A DNA stretch of 64,000 nucleotides from Paraburkholderia panacisoli. Its GTDB lineage: Bacteria > Pseudomonadota > Gammaproteobacteria > Burkholderiales > Burkholderiaceae. Numbering within the stretch: position 1 is the stretch's first letter; each line of letters begins with the position of its first letter. The stretch is taken from NCBI RefSeq assembly GCF_008369935.1, contig NZ_VTUZ01000006.1, positions 124,001-188,000 of the forward strand. Direction: 5' to 3'. Below, piece after piece: positions 1 to 7,925 of this stretch. Below the pieces are notes generated by a model, which made no database searches, was not told where the DNA came from, and saw only the letters and a program-made list of their open reading frames with translations. The position numbers were made by a program, and so were the translations under genes.

Positions 1-685
1 GACCGTGGGATTCTAACGGTAGCCGCTGCTTTCAACAAGCTTATGGCAATGAGATCGCGCCCTAAGGGAGCGGTCTTGCATGCGTTAATCCAGCTACTTG
101 TTTGAAGTGAGATTGCCGGCCCATGATGAAGCTGCTATTTCGCTTTTTTGCGCCGACGTGGTTGCCCAAATCAGTCGGCCATGTAAAGCAGGATCACCGA
201 ACGCGGCGCTGCCGGCTGAAGGGTTAAGACAACGACGCGCTACACGCGGGGCTGTGAGCTGCCAACTACAACTTGCGCTGACAGTTGAGCGAGATTGTCC
301 GCCCGGGCCTGAACTCTGCAATTTTTGTTATCACCCGTGTTGCTGGCTCAACGCGGCATGCCACAACCTTGCCTCCTGCACCGCAGACCCGCCTGAGTGG
401 CGCGTTCGATCTGCACCGGACATTGCCGTCGTCGCGCCAATGCCAGCCAAATCGAATCTGGCGCCCCCTCTACCAGGCAAAACGTCTTCCTCAGCACAGC
501 GAGGGGATACGCGCCGCCATTTATCGTTTTTTACGTGAAATTCGTACGGCGCCCTACGCCACGCGAATCTTTGCGTATCAGTTATTTTCCCTTTCCACAT
601 ATTTCTAAAGATTTCAAAGGTAATGCCGTTGACCAGCTTGGGCTCGGCTGGTTATTGAGCCGCTAACGCTTTGGGTGGCGGTGCG
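1..685. other. Intergenic region with no supportable gene
   Basis: No reading frame here looks like a protein. The longest open frames have arginine/proline/cysteine-rich compositions typical of chance frames in GC-rich DNA and lack ribosome binding sites. The stretch is somewhat more AT-rich than its surroundings around 510-650, which fits a promoter-proximal region for the repeat gene that follows. The gene to the left of the window edge cannot be seen. Confidence 0.6.
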
Positions 686-691
686 GGGTTA

Positions 692-717
692 TGAAGTCGC
701 CGCCCCAGGAACGATAA
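692..717 (+). promoter_or_regulatory. Possible sigma-28 (FliA)-type promoter
   Basis: TGAAGTCG, a 10-nt spacer and AACGATAA lie immediately before the repeat-protein gene. The known FliA consensus is TAAAGTTT, about 11 nt, GCCGATAA. The -10 element matches at 6 of 8 positions and the -35 at 5 of 8. The predicted start would fall about 10 nt before the ATG, leaving a very short leader. This is a by-eye match, so confidence is low. Confidence 0.3.
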
Positions 718-735
718 ATCCATAAAAGACGACAC

Positions 736-3495
736 ATGACCTCGATCGTAACAATAATGTCAACTGCGCAAGTCGCAGCCCTGACGACGAAACAAATAGC
801 GGCGCTGTCCACATCCGACATCGCCGCTCTAAGTACTGCTCAAGCACAGGCGTTGCAGACGGCTCAGATCGCGGCCATGTCGACATCCGACATCGTCTCC
901 ATCAGTACGGCGGCACTTGCGCTGTTCAACAGCTCCCAACTGAACGCGCTTTCCACGAAGGACGTCGCGGCGCTCAGTACGGGCCAGATCGCTGCCTTGA
1001 CGACCTCTCAGATCAGCAACCTGAGTACGGTCCAAGTCGCGGCGCTGACGACCGCCGAAGTTTCGGCGTTCGCGCCAAGCTTCACCACGACGCAAATCGG
1101 CGCGCTCACGACCGCTCAGGCGCCGGGCCTTTCGGCCAGCGTCATCGGTTCGCTGACCACGGCGCAGATGCAGGCCATCTCGACCAAGGAGATCACGGCA
1201 TTCACGACCGCGCAGGTTGGCGCGCTCGGTTCGACACTCACGACCGGCCAGATCGGCACACTGAGCACGGCCCAGGCCGCCGGCGTGACGACCACGACGA
1301 TGGCGGCTCTGACGACCACGCAGCTGCAGGCGATCACGACCAAGGAAATCGCCGCGTTCTCGACCAGCCAGCTCGGCTCGCTCTCGACCACGCAGGTCGG
1401 CTCGCTCTCGACCGCCCAGGTCGCATCGCTCACGACCAACCAGATCACGACGCTTGCCGCCAAGCTGACGACCGGCCAGATCGGCGCGCTCACGACCGCT
1501 CAGGCACCGGGCCTTTCGGCCAGCGTCATCGGTTCGCTCAGCACGGCGCAGATGCAGGCCATCGCGACCAAGGAAATCTCGGCGTTCACGACCGCACAGA
1601 TCGGCGCGCTCGGCTCGACGCTCACGACCGGCCAGATCGGCGCACTGAGCACGGCCCTGGCAGCCGGCGTGACCACCACGACGATGGCGGCTCTCACGAG
1701 CCCGCAGCTGCAGGCGATCACGACCAAGGAAATCGGCTCGTTCTCGACCAGCCAGCTCGGCGCCCTTTCGACCACGCAGGTCGCCGCACTCACGACCGCT
1801 CAGGTCGCTTCGCTCTCGACCAATCAGGTCACCACGCTCGCCGACAGCCTCACCACGACGCAAATCGGCGCGCTCACGACCGTCCAGGCGGCGGGCCTGA
1901 GCACCTCGATCATCAGCGGGATGTCCACGGCGCAGATGCAGGCCATCTCGACCAAGGAGATCAGCGCACTGAAGACCGCACAGGTTGGCGCGCTCGGCTC
2001 GACGCTCACGACCGGCCAGATCGGCGCACTGAGCACGGCCCAGGCAGCCGGCCTGAGCACCACGACGATGGCGGCTCTGACGACCACGCAGTTGCAGGCG
2101 ATCGCGACCAAGGAAATCAGCTCGTTCTCGACCGCCCAGCTCGGCGCGCTCTCGACCACGCAGGTCGCCGCGCTCACGACCGCCCAGGTCGCTTCGCTCA
2201 CGACCAACCAGGTCGCAACGCTGGCCGGTAGCCTGACGACCGCCCAGATCGGCGCGCTCGGCACGGCCCAGGCCGCCGGCGTGAGCACCACAACGATGGC
2301 GGCGCTGACGACCACGCAGCTGCAGGCGATCACGACCAAGGAAATCGCCGCGTTCTCGACCAGCCAGCTCGGCTCGCTCTCGACCGCGCAGGTCGGCTCG
2401 CTCTCGACCGCCCAGGTCGCATCGCTCACGACCAACCAGATCGCGACGCTTGCCACCAAGCTGACGACCGGCCAGATCGGCGCGCTCACGACCGCTCAGG
2501 CGTCGGGACTTTCGGCCAGCGTCATCAGTTCGCTCACCACGGCGCAGATGCAGGCCGTCTCGACCAAGGAAATCTCGGCGTTCACGACCGCCCAGATCGG
2601 CGCGCTCGGCTCGACGCTCACGACCGGCCAGATTGGCGCACTGAGCACGGCCCAGGCTGCCGGCGTGAGCACCACAACGATGGCGGCGCTGACGACCACG
2701 CAGCTGCAGGCGATCACGACCAAGGAAATCGCCGCGTTCTCGACCAGCCAGCTCGGCTCGCTCTCGACCACCGATGTGACAGCCCTGACGACCGGGCAAG
2801 TGGCGGCGCTGACCTACCAGCAGGTGAGCACGCTCGGCGCGAGCTTCTCGACGCTACAGATCGGGGCGCTCACGACGGCCCAGGCAACCGGCCTGACGAC
2901 GACGGTCATCGGCACGCTGAGCACGGCGCAGATGCAAGCCATCTCGACCAAGGAGATCAGCGCGCTGAAAACCTCGCAGGTTGGCGCGCTCGGCACGGCG
3001 CTCACAAGCAACCAGATCGGCGCGCTTAGCACCGCGCAGCTCGCGGGCATCACGACCACGACGATGACAGGCTTGAGCACTGCCCAGGTGCAGGCGTTCA
3101 CGACGAAGGATGTCGGTTCGCTGTCCACCACACAACTCGGTTCGCTCAGCACGACCGATGTGCAGGCGTTCACGACGAGCCAGGTCGCCGCGATGCAGTA
3201 CGCGCAGATCGGCGCGCTCGTGACGAACTTCACGACCTCCCAGATCGGCGCGCTGACCACCGCACAGACCCAGGGTCTCACGACCACGGTTCTGGCTGCG
3301 CTGAGCACGTCGCAGGTTCAAGCGCTGTCGACGAAGGAAATCGCGTCGCTGACGACCTCGCAGGTGACGTCGCTCCAAGTGGGCGTGATGACGACTACGC
3401 AGATCGCCGCACTGACGACGACCCAGGTGCATGCGCTGACGTCGACGCAGATGGGCCAGCTGACGGCCACGCAGATCGATTATCTGAATCTGTAA
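736..3495 (+). CDS. Giant Ser/Thr/Ala/Gln-rich tandem-repeat protein of unknown function
   Basis: This 919-aa protein consists almost entirely of 10-13-residue modules of the type LSTAQVAAL / LTTTQIGAL, arranged in a 128-residue higher-order unit. It has no Cys and no Trp. Almost its only charged residues are the Lys-Glu of a recurring STKEI module and a few Asp. There is no N-terminal signal peptide and no transmembrane segment. The regular S/T-T-x-Q-hydrophobic-x-A-L pattern would suit short N-capped helices or a solenoid; that is inference. The ribosome binding site is weak (AAAGACG). A GT41-type glycosyltransferase gene follows 207 nt downstream on the same strand, so this Ser/Thr-rich protein is an attractive candidate acceptor. 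I do not recognise a family and assign no function. It could alternatively be a surface or secreted structural protein. Confidence 0.85.
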   Translation: MTSIVTIMSTAQVAALTTKQIAALSTSDIAALSTAQAQALQTAQIAAMSTSDIVSISTAALALFNSSQLNALSTKDVAALSTGQIAALTTSQISNLSTVQVAALTTAEVSAFAPSFTTTQIGALTTAQAPGLSASVIGSLTTAQMQAISTKEITAFTTAQVGALGSTLTTGQIGTLSTAQAAGVTTTTMAALTTTQLQAITTKEIAAFSTSQLGSLSTTQVGSLSTAQVASLTTNQITTLAAKLTTGQIGALTTAQAPGLSASVIGSLSTAQMQAIATKEISAFTTAQIGALGSTLTTGQIGALSTALAAGVTTTTMAALTSPQLQAITTKEIGSFSTSQLGALSTTQVAALTTAQVASLSTNQVTTLADSLTTTQIGALTTVQAAGLSTSIISGMSTAQMQAISTKEISALKTAQVGALGSTLTTGQIGALSTAQAAGLSTTTMAALTTTQLQAIATKEISSFSTAQLGALSTTQVAALTTAQVASLTTNQVATLAGSLTTAQIGALGTAQAAGVSTTTMAALTTTQLQAITTKEIAAFSTSQLGSLSTAQVGSLSTAQVASLTTNQIATLATKLTTGQIGALTTAQASGLSASVISSLTTAQMQAVSTKEISAFTTAQIGALGSTLTTGQIGALSTAQAAGVSTTTMAALTTTQLQAITTKEIAAFSTSQLGSLSTTDVTALTTGQVAALTYQQVSTLGASFSTLQIGALTTAQATGLTTTVIGTLSTAQMQAISTKEISALKTSQVGALGTALTSNQIGALSTAQLAGITTTTMTGLSTAQVQAFTTKDVGSLSTTQLGSLSTTDVQAFTTSQVAAMQYAQIGALVTNFTTSQIGALTTAQTQGLTTTVLAALSTSQVQALSTKEIASLTTSQVTSLQVGVMTTTQIAALTTTQVHALTSTQMGQLTATQIDYLNL
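1093..3480 (+). repeat. 384-nt tandem coding repeat with one contracted unit
   Basis: The sequence cagatcggcgcgctcacg, or close variants, recurs at 1093, 1477, 1861, 2245, 2473, 2857 and 3241. The spacings are 384, 384, 384, 228, 384 and 384 nt. The short unit is exactly 156 nt (52 codons) shorter. Stretches such as the one coding LQAITTKEIAAF are identical at the DNA level in several units. Near-identity at synonymous positions indicates recent duplication or gene conversion. Confidence 0.9.
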
Positions 3496-3511
3496 CGCGG
3501 CAGCCTGCGAT

Positions 3512-3556
3512 CCGGGCCCTGTCCCGCGCGACGACTGCCGCGCGGGACAGGCCCGG
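3512..3556 (+). other. Strong hairpin 17 nt after the repeat-gene stop codon
   Basis: A 13-bp stem (3518-3530 with 3539-3551) is extended by 5 more pairs beyond a one-nucleotide bulge, with an 8-nt loop. No T-tract follows, so it is not a classical intrinsic terminator. It could stabilise the upstream mRNA or act as a Rho-linked or weak terminator. Confidence 0.6.
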
Positions 3557-3615
3557 AATGCTCTTCACACTGGCAAATCCCGTTCGGGAGTGTGGTATTG
3601 CCACGCTTTGCCGCG

Positions 3616-3655
3616 CCGGCAGCGCCCTGCGATCCACAGCGCAGGGCGCTGCCGG
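3616..3655 (+). other. Perfect 16-bp hairpin before the glycosyltransferase gene
   Basis: CCGGCAGCGCCCTGCG (3616-3631) pairs perfectly with 3640-3655 across an 8-nt loop. It ends 47 nt before the next start codon and also lacks a T-tract. With the hairpin at 3512-3556 it fills most of the 207-nt gap, suggesting differential expression of the two genes by mRNA processing or partial termination. Confidence 0.6.
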
Positions 3656-3702
3656 TGCACGGAGCTTGCTAAACTGCCTCGCCCGGCAGGCTCAAAATCT
3701 TC

Positions 3703-6456
3703 ATGCAATCGATCCGTATGACAAATCTGGCAGAGCGCCTGGAGGCGCTACTCCATCAGGTGAACAGCGGGGACGCCGCCACGGCGATGCCCGAGCTCGA
3801 CGCGTTGCTCGTCCAGCATCCCGGACACCTCGGCGCTCTAGCGCTGCGAGCCGAGGCGCTACGCCTGACCGGCCGGCCGACTGAAGCAATCGCCACTTTT
3901 CGCGCTGTGGGCGAGAGCGGCGGCGGTGCGCGCAACTGGCTCGCAGCCGGCGTGCTCCTTGCCGCCGAGCGCAGCACGGAAGAAGCGCTCCACTGCCTGC
4001 AAAATGCGCTTGCCGAGATGCCGGACAACGATGAGGTGCTCGACGCGCTCATCACTACGCTGTTCAACGCCAATCGTCAGCATGAAGGCATCGAGTACGC
4101 ACGCCGCCAGCTCGCGGTCAGCGGGAATCCGCGCTTTCTCTCGCATGCCGCGCTGCTGCTGCAAAGCAACGACCTTTACGAAGAGTCGTCAAACGCCTTC
4201 AAGAAAATTGTCGAGCTCGCGCCCAACGACCCCGCAGTTGCCGGCGCCGCGCTTGTCCCGGCACGATTCACCTGCGAATGGGAATGGATCGAAGCACTTC
4301 AGAAACGCATCGGCGTCTTGTATGACGCCGGCGACTTCGACGCCGCGCACGAATATCCGCTCACGCACCTTACGTGGTGTGCCGACGAACAACGCAATCT
4401 CGGCGTGACGCAGGCGTATCTGCGGCGCATGGTGCCGACCGGCGAGCCGGTCTCCCGCAAGCCGCCAGCCGGACAGACCGGCCGGCGTCTGCGCGTCGGC
4501 TATCTGTCCTGCGATTTTCGCAATCACGCGACCATGCACTTGATGGCGGGCCTCTTCGAAGCGCACGATCGCGAACGCTTCGAAATCTTCGCCTACGACT
4601 ACAGCAACACCGACGTCTCCGATTACCGTCAGCGCTTTCTTTCAGCAATCGAGCACCACGTGAGCGTGCATGCGCTAGGCGACCGCCAGGCGGCGGCGCG
4701 CATCGTCGACGATGAACTCGACATCCTGTTCGACCTGAAGCTCTATACCGGCGGCGGCCGTCCCGGCATCCTCGCGTTGCGCCCCGCCGCACTGCAGGTG
4801 GCGTACCTCGGCTTCCCGGGCAGCGCCGCGAGTGCCGACATCGACTACATCGTGTCGGACCGCTTCGTCACCCCCGATAGCAGCACACGCTGGTACACCG
4901 AGAAGTTCTGCCGCCTGCCCCACACATACCAGTGCAACGACCGCAAGCGGCACTTCGCTGCCCGACCCGGCGCGCGAGCCGCCTATGGCCTGCCGGACGA
5001 CAAGGTCGTGTTCGGCGCATTCAATCAGTCGTACAAGATCGACCCCACGAGCTTCTCGGTCTGGTTACGCGTGCTGGCCGCGGTGCCCGACAGCGTACTC
5101 TGGCTCCTCGGCCAGAGCGAGGCGGCCATCGCCAATCTCACGCGCCACGCGCAGCTCGCGGGCATCGAGCCGGAACGGCTCGTGTTTGCGCCGTTCGCCG
5201 CGCCGCACGATCATCTGGCACGCCTGCAGCTCGCCGACGCGGTACTGGACACCCTCGTCTGCAACGGGCATACGACCACTTCGGACGCACTCTGGGCCGG
5301 CGTGCCTGTCATCACGGCACGCGGCGTGCATTTCCCGTCGCGCGTGAGCGAGAGCCTGCTCAATGCAATAGACCTGCCCGAACTCGTGGGTGCCGATCAC
5401 GACGATATGGTGCGCATCGCGCAGCGCATCGCCACGGACGCTCAATGGCGCATGGAATTGCGCGAGAAGATCGCCGCGGGACGCCTGAGCGCCCCGCTGT
5501 TCGACACACTGCGCTTCACGCGCAACTTCGAACGGGGCATCGAGTTGATGGTGGAGCGGCGCCGCAACGGACTCCCCGACGCGCACATTGACGTGGCCGA
5601 CTGCGGGCCGGTGCAGGAACCGGATCACAGCGCGCCGGCCGGAACAGCGGCCGGCCCGAAGGCACTGCGAGCGCGCTATGAAGGCTGCCCGCTATGCGGG
5701 GGCGGGGGCGCGAGCGTGACGCTCGGCTTCGCCAACAGCACCCGCCACGGACTGTTCAGCGAGCCTGAGGCGTCTACGATAGCGTGGATGCGTTGTCCGT
5801 CTTGCGGACACGTTCACAACCAGCACTATCCGACCGAAGCCGGACTGGCCGAAGCAGCGCAACCGCTCGAGTACGCTACTGACGCGGACGCGCATCGCGC
5901 TGCCTGGGCGCCAGTGGTGGAGAAGTCGGTGGCGCTGCTGGGCGGCTATCGCGCCCTTGCGCGACGCGATGGCAAGGCGCTTTGGGTCGATGTCGGCTGC
6001 GGCGACGGTGGCCTCGTCATGACCGCAGCGGACTGCGGCTTCGCCGCCGTGGGACTGGACTTGCGCGAACAAGCCGTGAGCCGCATCCAGGCACTCGGCT
6101 ACGACGCCATGCAGCACGACTTCACGAAGCTGAAGTTTGAGGTTGTGGTGGACGTGCTTTCGCTGATGAACGTGCTCGAATACATCCCGCGCGCACGCGA
6201 AGCGTTGGAAAGGGCCGCGCAAATCCTGCCGCAAGGCGGCGTGCTCGTCATCGCAACGGCCGATTTGCTCTGCTCGGCCTGGAAAGCGATGGACGCCGCA
6301 CGGACCAATCCGTACTGGATGGAACGCGAGCGCTGCCATCATTTCACACGCGCCCGACTGCTCGCGCTGCTGGACGAATGCGGTTTCGAGATGGCGGATT
6401 TCGCGCTATCCGCGCGGCGCAAGGCGAATATGGAGGTCTACGCGGTTCGTCGATAA
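3703..6456 (+). CDS. TPR + O-GlcNAc-transferase-like (GT41/SPINDLY) glycosyltransferase fused to a SAM methyltransferase
   Basis: This 917-aa protein has three parts. Residues about 5-200 are TPR-like helical repeats. Residues about 260-640 are a GT41 catalytic region: RVGYLSCDFRNH at about 263, FNQSYKIDP with Lys445 aligning with the UDP-contacting Lys of eukaryotic OGT, and CNGHTTTSDALWAGVP at 520-535. Residues about 660-917 are a class I methyltransferase preceded by a zinc ribbon (C662-x2-C665, C698-x2-C701), with the SAM motif VDVGCGDGG at 762-770. GT41 enzymes transfer a sugar from a nucleotide sugar to Ser/Thr. The extra methyltransferase suggests methylation of the glycan or protein, which is inference. 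The acceptor could be the adjacent repeat protein or a flagellin encoded outside the window. No clear Shine-Dalgarno is seen; ATG 3718 is an alternative start. Confidence 0.85.
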   Translation: MQSIRMTNLAERLEALLHQVNSGDAATAMPELDALLVQHPGHLGALALRAEALRLTGRPTEAIATFRAVGESGGGARNWLAAGVLLAAERSTEEALHCLQNALAEMPDNDEVLDALITTLFNANRQHEGIEYARRQLAVSGNPRFLSHAALLLQSNDLYEESSNAFKKIVELAPNDPAVAGAALVPARFTCEWEWIEALQKRIGVLYDAGDFDAAHEYPLTHLTWCADEQRNLGVTQAYLRRMVPTGEPVSRKPPAGQTGRRLRVGYLSCDFRNHATMHLMAGLFEAHDRERFEIFAYDYSNTDVSDYRQRFLSAIEHHVSVHALGDRQAAARIVDDELDILFDLKLYTGGGRPGILALRPAALQVAYLGFPGSAASADIDYIVSDRFVTPDSSTRWYTEKFCRLPHTYQCNDRKRHFAARPGARAAYGLPDDKVVFGAFNQSYKIDPTSFSVWLRVLAAVPDSVLWLLGQSEAAIANLTRHAQLAGIEPERLVFAPFAAPHDHLARLQLADAVLDTLVCNGHTTTSDALWAGVPVITARGVHFPSRVSESLLNAIDLPELVGADHDDMVRIAQRIATDAQWRMELREKIAAGRLSAPLFDTLRFTRNFERGIELMVERRRNGLPDAHIDVADCGPVQEPDHSAPAGTAAGPKALRARYEGCPLCGGGGASVTLGFANSTRHGLFSEPEASTIAWMRCPSCGHVHNQHYPTEAGLAEAAQPLEYATDADAHRAAWAPVVEKSVALLGGYRALARRDGKALWVDVGCGDGGLVMTAADCGFAAVGLDLREQAVSRIQALGYDAMQHDFTKLKFEVVVDVLSLMNVLEYIPRAREALERAAQILPQGGVLVIATADLLCSAWKAMDAARTNPYWMERERCHHFTRARLLALLDECGFEMADFALSARRKANMEVYAVRR

Positions 6457-6500
6457 CCGGCATGTACGTCGCGCATGCCGAGTCGAGCGAGCGACGCTGC

Positions 6501-6540
6501 AAAAAGAAAAAAGGGCTTATCGCGCAATGCGTAAGCCCTT
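6501..6540 (-). terminator. Intrinsic terminator of tRNA-Arg
   Basis: On the minus strand a 9-bp stem (AAGGGCTTA pairing with TAAGCCCTT, 6511-6519 with 6532-6540) is followed by an almost uninterrupted run of T. It lies 20 nt beyond the CCA end of the tRNA gene. Confidence 0.85.
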
Positions 6541-6560
6541 CGATCGAAAATCACTCTTTG

Positions 6561-6636
6561 TGGCGCGCCCGGCTGGGATCGAACCAGCAACCCCTGCCTT
6601 CGGAGGGCAGTACTCTATCCATTGAGCTACGGGCGC
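6561..6636 (-). tRNA. tRNA-Arg (anticodon CCG)
   Basis: A 76-nt cloverleaf with CCA encoded. The acceptor stem is GCGCCCG with CGGGCGC, the anticodon stem is CTGCC/GGCAG with loop CTCCGAA, and the T arm contains GGTTCGATCC (variant CTGGTTCGATCCCAG). The anticodon CCG reads CGG arginine codons, which are frequent in this GC-rich genome. Confidence 0.95.
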
Positions 6637-6910
6637 TTCAACACGAATGCGCGGCAACCTGAGCGGATGCGACGCCAAAGCGAGACCGGAAGAATACCCG
6701 GTTTCGGCCCGAACGTCCACCGGACGCCCGATATAGCAAGATTTGCCGCCCTCCGGACGCCCCTCGCGCTCCGGGTAAACGCCTGCTGAACACCGCACCG
6801 CCGCCCTCGCCGCCGTCGAAATCTTCCGTCTATAATCGTCCGTGGCTGATATAGAACAAGAAGTTGCCGTCACGCTGTACCGCTCACATACCCACGGAGA
6901 CGAGACAAGC

Positions 6911-7825
6911 ATGAGCGAAGCACCACACGGAGCCCCGATCAAAACCCCAGGGCAGCTCGTCGTCGCCGTCATCGCCGGGTTTGCTGTGCCGATCGTCATC
7001 ATCATTCTGCTGGCGATCTATGTCGACAATTCGACACGCACCGGCGCCGGCACGGACTCTCTCTCCGAAGCCCAAGTCGTCGCCCGCATCAAGCCGCTAG
7101 CCCAGGTCGAGATTCGCGACGCCAACGCGCCGCGCGTCTATAAGAGCGGCGAAGAAGTCTACAAGGCCGTGTGCTCCGCATGTCACGCGTCGGGCGCGGC
7201 GGGTGCGCCGAAATTCACCAATACCGCCGACTGGGCGCCGCGCATCTCGCAGGGCTTCGACACGCTCTTGCACGCGGCGCTCGCCGGCAAGGGCGCCATG
7301 CCGCCGCGCGGCGGCACCGGCCCGGACGACTACAGCGATTTCGAAATCGCTCGTGCGGTGGTGTACATGGCGAACAACTCAGGCGCGAGCTTCCCGGAAC
7401 CGGCGCAGCCCGCGGCGGGTGCGGCGGCTTCGGGTGCAGCAGCGGCCTTAGGTGCGGCAGCGGCTGCGCCGTCGGCAGGCGCTTCGGACGCAGCCGCCAC
7501 TCAGGCCGCAGCGGCAATGGCGGCCATGGCGAGCGTCCCGCAAGCTGCGGCGCCCGCGGCAGGCGGCACGCAAAGCGCGGACGCATCGCAAGCCGGCAAG
7601 GCGTTGTATCAGCAGGTTTGCCAGGCCTGTCACGCGGCCGGCGTGCTGAACGCGCCGAAATTCGGCGACAAGGAAGCGTGGGCGCCGCGCCTGAAAGAGC
7701 CGATGGACACGGTCTATAACTACGCGCTGCACGGCAAGGGCGCAATGCCGCCGAAGGGCGGCTCGACTGCACCGGACGCCGACGTCAAGGCCGCCGTCGA
7801 CTACATGGTCAGCGCGGTGAAGTAA
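6911..7825 (+). CDS. Membrane-anchored dihaem c5-type cytochrome c
   Basis: This 304-aa protein starts with an uncleaved-looking hydrophobic segment (about residues 15-40, AVIAGFAVPIVIIILLAIY). Two cytochrome c domains follow, with haem sites CSACH (88-92) and CQACH (237-241). Each is followed by APKF and a later GKGAMPP-G motif whose Met probably provides the axial ligand. An Ala-rich linker (about 160-215) joins the domains. The two domains look like an internal duplication. The role is electron transfer on the periplasmic face of the membrane; the partner is unknown. ATG 6911, preceded by GGAGACGAG, is preferred over the in-frame GTG at 6842, which would put a charged stretch before the anchor. 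The gene ends at a terminator shared with the convergent gene. Confidence 0.85.
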   Translation: MSEAPHGAPIKTPGQLVVAVIAGFAVPIVIIILLAIYVDNSTRTGAGTDSLSEAQVVARIKPLAQVEIRDANAPRVYKSGEEVYKAVCSACHASGAAGAPKFTNTADWAPRISQGFDTLLHAALAGKGAMPPRGGTGPDDYSDFEIARAVVYMANNSGASFPEPAQPAAGAAASGAAAALGAAAAAPSAGASDAAATQAAAAMAAMASVPQAAAPAAGGTQSADASQAGKALYQQVCQACHAAGVLNAPKFGDKEAWAPRLKEPMDTVYNYALHGKGAMPPKGGSTAPDADVKAAVDYMVSAVK

Positions 7826-7865
7826 GGCGTTCGACAACACCGCTAGCGGCGTTGGCCGCGATACG

Positions 7866-7904
7866 AAAATCCCTGCATAGCAATAGCGCGTGCAGGGATT
7901 TTTT
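7866..7904. terminator. Bidirectional intrinsic terminator between convergent genes
   Basis: A stem of about 11 bp (AAATCCCTGCA pairing with TGCAGGGATTT) is flanked by T/A runs on both sides. It lies between the cytochrome c gene and the leftward NTF2-like gene and can serve both. Confidence 0.8.
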
Positions 7905-7925
7905 CATGCGCGACGCATTGATGCG

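Noticed and set aside
98..538. 146-codon open frame at the left end
   Set aside because: Composition (Cys/Pro/Arg-rich, no hydrophobic core pattern) is not protein-like and there is no ribosome binding site.
526..545. parS-like TTTTTTACGTGAAATT
   Set aside because: About 12 of 16 matches and the central CACGTG is not intact.
829..2799. 656-codon open frame antisense to the repeat gene
   Set aside because: It is a mirror of the tandem repeat: Arg/Gly/Asp-rich repetitive translation, no ribosome binding site, and it exists only because the repeat period is a multiple of three.
1093..3480. CRISPR-like regular repeats
   Set aside because: The repeats are contiguous, in frame and coding, with no unique spacers and no cas genes.
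736..3495. Resemblance of L-T/S-x-x-Q-V-x-A modules to TAL-effector repeats
   Set aside because: The 33-35-residue TAL repeat with a variable di-residue is absent; the similarity is only to the short helix start.
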